From positions 434,001 to 498,000 of the forward strand of contig NC_066607.1 of NCBI RefSeq assembly GCF_905475345.1: 64,000 nt of DNA. The letters run 5' to 3'. Both the position numbers and the translations under genes were made by a program. Of this stretch, positions 1 through 12,200 are shown in pieces. The stretch is from Vespula vulgaris. Taxonomy: Eukaryota; Arthropoda; Insecta; Hymenoptera; Vespidae. The notes below the pieces were generated by a model. It ran no database searches. It worked only from the letters and a program-made list of their open reading frames with translations, and was not told the origin of the DNA. Numbering within the stretch: position 1 is the first letter of the stretch; the number at the start of each line of letters is the position of its first letter.

Positions 1-3000
1 ATAACTCGAGGAAAAAGAAAAAAGTTACTTTCAGTGTATCAATAGGAAAAAACGAGGTCTGAATCGTTGACGCGTTTATCAAAAAAAGCATAAAAATAAA
101 ATAACGTAAAAATTAAAAATAAAGATAACGTTGGTCTCTTCGAACTGACTAGAAAAATTTACACTTTGAACTGTTCTAAAATAATTCCATTAAAGAGAAA
201 CATTTCGTATATATAACATTTTTGTATATATAACATTTCCCTCTCGAAATTTGATCAGTTTATAATCGTGTTGTTTCTAGAAAAGAAGAGAAAAAAATAA
301 TAAATGAAGAGAAAGGTAAATAAGTCCTTCTTCCTGTCAGTAACATTAACACGTTAATACATGGAAGAGAAGCAAGTTAAAATGGTGTAACTGTTCTTCG
401 ATGCCATTGACCTCCCGTGGCAACTATCTCTCGTTCACCACCCGCAACATATTTCCTTCAATACACTTTACTTCTTAGTAAATTCAACTACACCGAAACG
501 CGTGACGCGCGTATCGTAGAGCTATTATTGGTGGACATCAAATTTATTTTATTTTTCTTAAGCATGGAATTCGTGAACTTTCCGAAAATAGTTTTTCAAT
601 ATTTTCAAAGAATTTTCAAAAAAAATTTGATAAGAACGTACGACAAAGATAAATACAATTCGTTGTTTAGAAATCATCTATGAATTTACAATATAGAAAA
701 TTGAGCGAAAAATTGATGGAAAATGAGAGACACGTGGAACAAAATTTTGAAATGGGATAAAAACATTGAAACATTTGATTCTGTCGGAGAATTCCAGAGG
801 GTGACAAGGCTTCTAGAATAGAAATCTTCCGATAGCGTATAGGGCATGTGTAACACGAATATTCTCTCGTTCTGCTGCGTCGTCTAAAATACTACCAATC
901 CTACTTTCTTTCTCTGCGATGTCTTCTTTTACTACGTTAGAAAGAAAAGGAACGTCGTTCTTTCGAGTTTATAACGAAGGTGTCTCGTAAAAACTGTAAC
1001 AACACTTGACTTTTCTTGTTTATCCTTGAAAGAGAAAAAATAACTTTACGAGTAAATAGTCACTTTATTTCTAACAAATCGAACGTGAACAATCGGTTTA
1101 GAAATTTATTTCTATGTACCAATCGTTTAAAACAGGAAGAATATTATAGTTTTTATATATGTTTGTTACTTTATCAGTCGATTTTATTTAATTGATGCAT
1201 TGAAACCCGAAACGATATAGTAACCTACCGCAAGAAAACGTAAAGGCGGAAGAATAACAGAAAATCTGGAAGGAGTGCAAACACCGGCCGGTTTACCGGC
1301 CGACCGGCTTGTCAAACCGGCACAGCCGCACCCTTGACTATATTTAGAAACGTCTATACGATGTGCTTCTTTCAAAGAACAATCTATTTTTTTTTCGCAT
1401 CACTAGACCGCAGCCATTTTCGATTCGACCGAACAGATCGTCTTTATGATCGTCGTATACACCTACCATTAGCTTAATTGTGTCGACAAACGAATAGAGA
1501 AATAATTACTTTTTTCTTTTCGAATAAAGTCTCTCAAATAAAATCTTTTTTTAAACCAACTCTCAAGTCTGCATAACCGTAAGTATACATTTTAATTAAT
1601 TATGCGACTCGTAATTCCCATTGAAGAAAAACTGAATTAGGAGTAGAGAAACGTGTTTTGTTATTTGATATGATTCAGACTTAAATATATGAATTCCGTA
1701 AGTAAGAGACGCTTATTATGTCCAATCTATTGCGCATACATCGGTACGCTAGGTTTATTGCGCAATATGAAAAGGCAGAACGACAAAAACGTTTCTATCT
1801 GTTTTGCATTTGTTTGGAGATCGATTTTGCCTTGTACCACGCAATTTCTAACTCGACGAAATCAATCTAAACGTGTTAAAAAGCCTCATCTACAAGATTG
1901 AAACATAAAACGTTCTTTGGAGAATAAAATTTGGATAGCAGTAATTAGAAATGAAATGTAAAGATCAATAAAATAATTAATATAATGATATGGTAACTTA
2001 CAGATAGCCATGTTGAAAATCGAAGAAGTAATCACAGATTCGTCGATACGAATACACCGATACGTCTCGAACAAAGTTCGAATTGGTACTGCGTCAAGCT
2101 AGCATGTCGCGTTGCCTTTACTTACGGTTACGGCGTGGTAGGAGATTTCGCACATGCGTAGCGCGCACTCAATGATGTCGCATCTACGTATACAGCGCCA
2201 TTGCGAATAAACCGCAAACTAATATATCTTTTCTGCACATAGAACTGTTTAAATTTTTTGATGATTAAAAACAACGATTAATAAAAACCAACTTTACGAG
2301 CAACTTTCGTTGATAAACGAAAAAGATTGGTTGAAAAAGATTAATGAGTTTTTTAATAAACCAATCAATATTCATCACTGGCTAATGATAACAATAAATA
2401 CGAACGTATTATTCAAAGGATGATTGAATGGAACTTGTATTAACATATTAATATTAATAACGATAACGTTGGTTAATTCTAAAAATGAACATAGAATTAA
2501 CTTTAAACTCAATCATTTGACGATTCGTTTTCATTTTTGTTAGAAACAAATCAATTTTCAAATATACATTTACTATGATTATCTTTCCCGAAAATCCATA
2601 GATCGTGCGTAATAAATTGTTATAAATTGTTACCACGTCAAGTTCGTTGAAATATCGTAGGCACATACGAGATGCGTCAGCAACCTTTGACATCGATGAT
2701 CTCATAACAATTACATATACCTACCAACTAACAATAGTATCTACATACCAATTAGTTAATTTTCGATGATAAGATGTTCTTATGATATTAATAACAAAGT
2801 ATTATGATAACGGATACAACTTTGCTATATTTTCATGGCACACATATTGGCGCTTGTTTTTTCAAACTCTTTTATTATATGCTCTGGCTTTTCTAAATGA
2901 TTTCATCTATGCGAAATTGTTTTTACAAACCAAGCAACTTGCAGCTCTTATCGTAGAGTGCGCTACAGAGTTACATTTGAACTTGTTTATCTCCGTCGGT

Positions 3001-4925
3001 AAGATCCGAGTTTTACTCTCGTTGTTCTACTTTATCATAAAAGTTTGACAATGTAATATTCCACTCGATCGGTATATCGGTATATCGTTTTCTCTTCCAA
3101 CAAAAACTAATGAAAGTTCAGGTTGTGAACAAGCTCAACAAATTTTCGAACATAATAAATAGAGGAGGATTGGATTTTACAAAGATTATTCTTACAGAAT
3201 AATTTCATATATAGAAGACTTAATGATAAGATCGAAGTTCTTTGCGGAGGAACGCATATATAATAAAGAACGTCATGATATAGACGTATTTTGGAAATTA
3301 TTGCAATATGCAACAAACGAACAAAGCACGGACTAAATGTTAACACGTATAAGAAGACGGATAAAAGGAATCCATTTGCATTTCAAATCTTCTTCTTTGT
3401 GAAAATTCAAAACACAAATTTGTAGGATGCGTTATTATATCGCCGCTCAAACGTTGCGTACTTGATAAAAAAAAATATATATATATATATCTACATCTAC
3501 ATTGCACTCTAATCATTAGTCGTTAAAGAAAATCGCTTTTTTCCATTTTTGTCGAAGAAAGCAATATCGAAACTTTACAAATCGATCTACGAAGAATACA
3601 TATCGATTGGTATCGTTAAATAGATTAAAACGAAATACATGGAAAAATAACATTTTTACAGATTAATGATATTAACATCTGAAGTGGATCGTAAGACCGT
3701 GCATGTAATTACCAATAAAAGATGGCACATTGTATACGCTCAACATTATTTGTTGTCGAGGCTAGAAAATAAACATTTTTTTTTCTTTTTTTTCTTTTTC
3801 TTTTTTTTTTTTCATTTTTTCTTTTTGTCATTAGATTTTCCTTCGTTTTCTCATAAGAAGTTATCTTCCGATCTTCACAAACATCGACACAGTATGTTCG
3901 TACATTTGCTTTATAAATATATTATAACTATTTTTCTATCAAATATCGCTATTCATTTACATTTAACAACGATGAATAACATTTTATGTAAACATTTGAA
4001 TTTGATTATATTTCTGAATATTTTTTTCACTTTCTGTTTCTTTTTAAAATTTTTTAACTTAGAAGGATCGAAACAATGATTTCTTTCGATGTCTATTCTC
4101 GCGTTGATATTTTTCACACTATATATGATATTCTATAAAAATAGAATAAAACTAGTTATAAAATGAACGGAGAACATTAACAATAGTATGACAAAAAGTA
4201 TAGAATGAATTTGGTTAAATTTAAATCATTTTACGTTTCACCGAGTTTAAATCGTCATAAACACTATTGATGATAGAAAAAGAAAAAAGGATAAAATCGA
4301 TCCTATGAGACTTTACACAGAGCTATATAAACTATGTATCCTTTCTATCTCACAAACACAAATATTATCAAATATGCAACAATGATCGTCCATACGCAAT
4401 CATTTTAATTAATTGCACTTGGAACAGAGTAGTTTATCACGATTATTCTCAATGACTAACAATAAGTATTACTTCTTCAGTACTGACTATAAAGAAGCAC
4501 TGTGCCATTCACATATATTCTCAAAAGTGCAATTAAAGCATTTTCGAGTTTTTTATCTATATATTTCGTTATATCTAAAAATGTCACGATATTTTAAGTA
4601 TGTAATATTTAACAGTTGTAAAGAATCCATTAAAACTTCTACTAAATAAACCGTCGATAAATCACTCGTACGTAATATTTTTTTGTTTGTCATTTTTCTT
4701 ATCTCCGCAGTTTTTCATTTTTAACGACACACTTTTGCCTCGTGTAGAGATCAAAGAAAACCAATTTCGAGTAGCACAAGGCACGTAGTTGTTACGTAGA
4801 TTACGAAGGAGAGCTCCGTTAACGATTTGAAGCCCAAACATCCATTATGATCGTTAGTAGTAACTAATCCGGCTCTTAAACTTGACGAATCTTCTATCTT
4901 CTTGCAATAGAGGACAGAGGGAAAG

Positions 4926-4991
<66 letters not shown>

Positions 4992-5028
4992 GAGAGAAAG
5001 AGAGAGAGAGAAAGAGAAAGAAAGAAGC
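1..5028. other. AT-rich flank with CAH1 3' UTR at its right end
   Basis: No convincing gene. Open frames here are short and low in complexity. The right end, up to 5028, must contain the CAH1 3' UTR; I find no AATAAA on the minus strand close by, only ATTAAA at 4409-4404. A CCGG-rich cluster (1284-1330) stands out. Confidence 0.6.
4931..4988. repeat. (AG)n microsatellite in CAH1 3' UTR
   Basis: 58 uninterrupted bases of AG, continuing imperfectly to about 5020. In the CAH1 transcript it reads as CU repeats just after the stop codon. Confidence 0.95.
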
Positions 5029-5097
5029 TTAAAAGCTGCCGCATTCTCTTAGCACACGATTTCCTAGCGGCAGCGGTGGACGGAAATTGTTGATCAC
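5029..5097 (-). CDS. CAH1: CAH1 coding exon 7 (C-terminus)
   Basis: Residues 252-273, beginning with the conserved NNFRPPLPLGNR motif and stopping at TAA (5031-5029). Acceptor TTTTCACAG. The stop lies about 40 bases before a long GA/CT microsatellite that would sit in the 3' UTR. Confidence 0.95.
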   Translation of the reverse strand: MINNFRPPLPLGNRVLRECGSF

Positions 5098-6587
5098 CTG
5101 TGAAAAGAAAGATAAAAGAATTAATTGAAATGAAATTATAGGTACACAAAAGTTTGACCGTACGAATGGAGATGCGATATTAATTTTTTACTTACTAATA
5201 AAAAGAAAAAAGAGAAAAGAAAAGAAACAAAGAATTAAAAGATCTTACAGCCCCGTGATTCTCGTGACAAGGGCATTCCTCTCCCCGTGGAAATTTTCGC
5301 AAATTACGAAAGATGTTGAGCTGGTGATGAGACACCTCGATGTACTTCTTGAAGAGAATCCAAGTGACGCTCTCGTTGAATGGTGGAGTCGTCAGCGATC
5401 CCAAGTATGTCCAATAACCGTTATCGTCTGAAGGTAAACGAAGGAAAAACGTGTTAAAAAATCGCGACTATTTCACTTTGAAGAAAATGTATCATCTTTA
5501 GAAAAAACAGTACAACATGCAACAATTGCCATAGTGATTATATCGAGTTATAATCATTAACTCAAGAAACATAGAAGCATCGTTCACCCAGTGGATCTAA
5601 GAAAAGAGTGAGAATAATTATTCAATATGGAAAATTCGAATATTTATAGTTTCTAATTAAGGTAGCGAGACACTATTGTTCTTCGTTGAAACGTTCTTCC
5701 AACTACGTTATACCTTCTCCTAATTAGACAATTTCGAGAAGAAATCGATTAATGGTAAGATAATAGAAACGAGGGTGAATCATTTAGTTAATGTTTCCCT
5801 CATACGTATAGACATATGTCTCGCTTTGAATGGAAGGTCAAAATATGATTTTATTTTTAGTACCGTTCGCTTAATTCCATTTATTAATCGGAAAAGCAAT
5901 GAGACGCCGTTGATAAAATAAACGAAGCAATCCAATAAGGTAGCAACAAATAGGACAAAATGACGATTAAATGCGAAAGTATCGACGAAGAAAATCTATT
6001 GCCGTATATACTCGAGTCAGTTGGACAATAGATAGCATTACGACGATGACAAACGAAATTATACAATTTAGTTAATGTATCTTGAAATAATATTATCCTC
6101 TTGGGTACATGGAAATTAGAAACTTACGGTCACGTCGACAACCATTCGTTTCTCGGGCGCGAGGATTCTATTAAATTTACTTCACGATGTATCGTGATAA
6201 CATAATAGAGAGAATATTATCAATTAGACATCAAGGATATGAAAAAAGAAAAAAAAAGAAAAAGAAAGGAAATAAAAAGGAAAAGAAATGATAATCAATA
6301 AAAGAATAATAAGTCAAGCGTGTATTGGGCAAAAATATTTTAAGGTAACAAGCGAGATAGTGATAATACACAAATGTTAAAGACGAGTGCAACAAATCTA
6401 CATGAAAAAATGCAAAATCGAGGAGCGACATTTATACGCCACGTACGAGTTATAAAAAGTACAAAAAAGAAAAAAAAAAGCAGGAAAGACGAAAATAAGT
6501 TGAGAAAATTCCACTTCGAAGCTAAGGTTTCACAACAATCGATCGTGATACGCTTCGAACGTTCTCCTTGATTTTTTCCTTTTTCTT

Positions 6588-6623
<36 letters not shown>

Positions 6624-9258
6624 TCTCTTTCTCACTTTTGAGCGATCAAAAATAAAAAGGAAAAGATGACGACGGAGACACGCTTGAGCGCGGAACTCAC
6701 GATACGTAGCGACGTACATATGTAGTTCAAGGCATTATACGAACCTTGAAAATCCAATTTGTTCTCGTGACGTATGATTCGGTCGGCCCAACGCATGCAC
6801 GGATTAGCGCATCTCTGCGTGCTGGCTCGTCCACCGCGCACTGCATGCGCGTTTACGGTGCATTAGTGCATTTTGTTAGTTGACAGTAGCTTGTTATTGC
6901 ATTTCAGAGTGAGACTCGATTGGTACGTCTTTTTCGTTCGAAGAGACCGCGACCGTCAGCTACACTAAACTTTGTCCAACTACAAAACTAATTCTACGTC
7001 TAATCGCCTGTCGTCTAATCGTTTGCAAATTTATATCTACTTTTAATTTGCTAAACCAAAACAATAATTATTAGAACGATACGAGTATATCCAACTAATA
7101 ATTTTAAGCTGATATTGTTTTCAACAATATGGATAGTTCTTATCGATCTAAACATTAAACTTGGATGGATTTTCGAGTAAACTCACCGGGAAGTAACTTG
7201 CTGGGGTCAATGAGTTCCGCTATTTCTACAACTTCGTCCTTGTGCGACACGTATGGCAATAAACGAGCGATCTTATCCATTTCCTCGTGGGTTTTACCAA
7301 CCTATAAAAAAAAAAAAGAATTAAAAATGCCTTTGAGACATTTAATAATTAACTAAACGTACATGTTTCCTTGATCGAAGTTGAACGGATCAACCCAATT
7401 GATTTTAGAGACGAACTCTTGTTTGTTAAGGCAATGATTTAAATGGCCGACTATACGACTCGGTTTGATCTATAAGTTATAAGAAAGTTCTCGTCGAGCA
7501 AGCAAACCGTTCGTAGCTCATAAACATAAGAGACACTCATAAAGTATTTCTACGTGGACGATTGGAAATCGATTTGTCGTGCACCGATGATTTTTCTATC
7601 CTGCGAATATACGATTTTCTCTTTGTGGAAACAATTCGATCGAAATGTTCCATAGATTTGCCCCATTCTTCCTTTATAGGAAAAATTATATTCCTTTAAA
7701 ATTATACTCCTATCGATCGAGGATCAAATGTATTATGAGTGAATCGAACACAGACATTAGAAACATATGACATTCGATTGGATTGTGTTCGGTATCTTAA
7801 TTTATTTATTCATTAGATTGCGATCGTATTGCGATCCTATTGCGATCTAATTATGCGACTTGCATGTGCATTCTGAATCGAAAGACATCGATTCAAGTGT
7901 CGCTCTTCTATACAAACCATATGTCACATTAATTGGCGATTATCTAACGATCGCGATCTTACGTATCACATATACGTACTTGGAACGTACCGTTAGAAAT
8001 GTTCTTAATTGCGTATGAATAAATTGAACCGTGCACGACATTAACATAGCTATTGACGTGAAAGATTCCTAACGATGGATGGAAGATATGTCTATTGTCA
8101 AAATTACATTAAAAATTCAACAAGATCGTTTAGAAAAAATGACGTCGTTGAAAGCTTCGCATGCCGTCGATAAAAATTTTCGCGCGAAACTTTGTCTTCG
8201 ACGGGCGATTGCGCAACAGCACTTTTCAAATTGCATCGCGTTATAATAATACATATAAAGCATGTTAACTCGCGCGCGTGCGCACACGTAAATTCCATAC
8301 ACGGTTGATTGATGTCGAAGATGATAGCTTGGAATGCGTTTACATATTTGCGATTCGATAAATCTAAGACTTTGCTTGACCCTCTCGAAATATTATGCAA
8401 CGAACATAGAAACGACGTGGACGCTGACTTTCATTACGCGATTGATAATAAACGGACGAGGTACGTTCCTGAGTATAGTTCCTGCTACCACGACATAGGC
8501 TAGCTCTTAGGCACTGTATAAATCATCCTTTTCTCTCTGTTGCATACGAAATCGAAGTTGCGTGATGTAACCGTGCGGATTTGATATAATCGTACGGAGA
8601 AAATTTCCTTAAAAATGATCATCCAACGTGCGAAAGAATCGATCCACTAGAAGAAATTAGTTTTAAAAAGTGAATGTACAGTAATTTTGAAACGAATTAT
8701 ATCGTCACTTTTCTATTGTTGATCTCTCGAGTTTCTCACGTATCTTTTTTATCCATCGACAAGCTTTTGTGACCAAAAAAAATGTAAAGGAAGTTCTTCT
8801 TGACAGAATAGCAATGGCCATCGTAAAAATCGATCTTTCCGGTAAGAGAGAGAGTGAGAGAGAGAGAGAGAGAGAGCGTCGAACGAAGGAAATGATCGAT
8901 TTAAATTCCATCCGGTAGTCGCGCTATCACGTTAACAATATCCGTGCTCGCGTGGAAAAGAGAATTTCGCTGCAGTTTGGAAGAACGAAATAATGGTTCA
9001 CGTCCTTCACCATATAAACGTTTACGTAATCGTCTATCAACCGATGCTGTTAACGTCGCCACTGTTACGGATTCTGCTTCTAGAGCTTGCAGCTTATGTA
9101 AAAGCTTTGACATAAGCGTGTGTGTACCCGCAAAAGAGTGCATCCATAGAAAAAAAGGGTGTGAGAGACAATTCCGAAAAGGAGGGTAAATAATCGCTAT
9201 ATAATAAAAGGGGCTTCGAGAGGTTTGCATCGACCTCTAAGGAATACTATACGAAGTA

Positions 9259-9291
<33 letters not shown>

Positions 9292-12200
9292 AGGAACTGA
9301 CCTTGAGAAAAACACCCAACACCGCGAGACCATCCGACGCTTTCGCAGCTTCCGCGAATGTCTTGTATTTGCTTGTGTTCCAATGAACCAAGTGAAGCTG
9401 AAAAAAAAAAGTAGGAAAAGTGAGTGCATCAACTTGTCTATCTCTGTATTTATTTTTGTTGCGTAACGCGTAATTCAAGAAAACTATCGAACATGTTAAT
9501 TGGTTAGCATGAATCACGGAGCGTGTAAACGAATGGTCGTCGATTATAAGGACGAGCTTTTTATGTATCTTCTGTCAAAGAGAAGTCAATTTTTGTTTGT
9601 CGTTTCTTCAAACGATTAACGACCGCCTGAAAATTATCTTTCCTTTTGACCATCGGATTTACGTTTAGCAACACGTGTACATACATATGTATAGATATAT
9701 TTACGTTTCAACGAAAGATGGAATATTTTTTCGCGGTTGATAATTGATCCTCGTATTGGACTGCTGATGTAATTATATCCTCGAGAAGCAACGAATGAGT
9801 AAACAATGTAGATCTTGTCGTTCTAAAGTAAACGTGTTTGAAACACTTCTAGTTAAATTAGATTTAACAGACTTTTGTTAATCGTCAGTAAATTGACTCA
9901 TCGATATTCAATTATCTTAAATTAATCATGGTAAGTAGATAATATGTCATCTAAATTTTTCATCAGCGAGGCGCGTAGTAAAAATGAAAGGACGAATGAA
10001 AAAAGGAGAGTCTTTAAAACACTTTGACCGACTATTTGAATGTTCAGAGATAAAATATAAAAGAGAACATCGAAGGGAACGGTCGAAAGATCTTACTACA
10101 TAAGTAAATAGAATCGACAGGTAACGGTATCCTCGTAAATAGGAAGATATATATATAGTACGACTCGTATGCGGAATAAACCGATGGTCTTTTTAACGAT
10201 ACCTACCATTCAACAGTTTACTCTCATCGCTAACAATACGCAGGTGTACGATCGGATCGTTGCACAATTCAGATGCGATTTGCGTGCAGTCGAACGATTG
10301 CGACTCGCGTTTTGCGTTCCGGACGATGACGATAAACGTGAAACGATTCGACTCGAAGCCGTTTCTATCTATAGACAGAACCGCGCCGTTACGATCACCT
10401 AGGATAATATATACCTAAAGTATCGATAGATCAATCGTTATAAGGTACGATACGATAATGATAAATCGTTTAGAAAATACGCAAAACTGGCTTTCGCGAT
10501 AGCCGAATTAGGAAAGAAACAAAAAAAAAAATGGAAAAAAATTATTTAACCGATTCTATTAACGTGTTCTCATTTTCGACTATGACAGATTTTTTATTTC
10601 CATGTGTACGTCCGTAACTATTTGTAGCTAGATATAATATAGCGGAGTTTCTCCGTCCGTCGGTCGTCGGGTATTCGTAGAGACGAATAAAAATACATAG
10701 AATTCACTTATCTTTCGAGAAAAAGCCTAGGGCTGTAGGTAACTCGTGAATTCGAACGAGTGACCGCGACGTGATTCATGTTCCACGTGAAATGAATTAA
10801 CAACGCTATACACGAGAGACTCAAAGTCGATCGTCAGATCGGAACAACACGACGACGAGGAACGTAACTTGCTCGTAAAATCTTTTATTTTGCGATCTCT
10901 TATATTTTTATTTTTATCTTTTACTTGTAGAGAGAATTTCGTCAGGAATCACGTAACGGGGCTTACGATTAGTTTCAAAGAATTCTCAATATTAACTTAA
11001 CGTAGCATAAGGTTGTTTGTACTTTCAAGATTATTAATTAATAAAATGTTGAATTTAAAGATAAACGATGATATTTTCAAAAGATTGCTATAAATCCTAT
11101 TATACTCGTGTTATACTCAATATAAACTTTAAATCGATCTTGAATAAGCTCTTTTAAATGGAACATTTGAGAATTCTTAGAGATTAAGAAAAAAATGAAT
11201 AATTTGAAAAAGATACCTCGCCAGCGAAAGCTTGACCGTCAACGGTATGCTCGGAACCTCTCGAGTCGCTACATCCCCAATGGCAATGATATTGTTCGAG
11301 CTTATAAATATCGTCCATGAGAGGTCCACCGCTCAAAACTGCAATTAAAATTGGATCTTTATGACAACTGCTAGACGAAAGAAGAAAAAAAACGACAATT
11401 GGTTCGCTCAGACTAACTAGAGTATTCGCGAGATACTCCGATCGTTCCTGTGACGTCTCTATTACAGGATGCGCCTGATTAGACCAACCATACTTGTGCT
11501 GGCCCCATGTAGGGGCAGTGATAAGAGGGCTGTGCTTATTTATATCGACTGAAGTTTCTTGCGAGAAACAACATATTTGAAAGAGTCGTATGAAAAATGT
11601 TCTTTTGACTTTTGAAGTCTTTCTTTTTCTTTCTTCTTTCTTTCTTTTTTCTTTTTGTTAATAAAATCAGACGGATTTGGACTATCTAACTATCCGTGAA
11701 ACGAATTAAAGGGAGAACTAATATTATTTGAAATTAGAAAAATATCTACAAAAGTTAGCAACGTAATTATGCTGATTTTTATGTTCGAAAATTTGAAATT
11801 AAGTAAATACGTAAAATAATGAATCATGTAAAAAGTTCAGTAATTATTTTACGCGTGCGGTTACAACTGTACCATAAAGTAAATAGTAGGTAAGTAAGTA
11901 AATATCGACGAAGAAAGTTGTTCAAGAATCAATCGCTACGCAGCCGTATCGTTGTCCTCATTTCGACACGCTCGAGGGGAAATTTTCGAACGTAAGAGCC
12001 TCCGTACAACGATTGCCCGTTCGCCACGAAGCTATTAAGGAATCATTGGCGTCTTTAAAACCGACGTTTTTTTTTTATCTCGAAAAACTAACACTCAAAC
12101 GACGAACACTTATTTCGTCCTACGATCATGTTAAAATAAACTCACTTTTGACGCGCGAGATTACATGGATACAAACAGGCGGATATTGGCTTATGATGAA

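Noticed and set aside
3666..4079. 137-codon open frame on the plus strand
   Set aside because: Dominated by a poly-Phe run from a T tract in AT-rich DNA; no domain.
4751..5149. 132-codon open frame on the minus strand across the last CAH1 exon
   Set aside because: It is out of frame with the enzyme, and its Ser/Leu run is the AG microsatellite.
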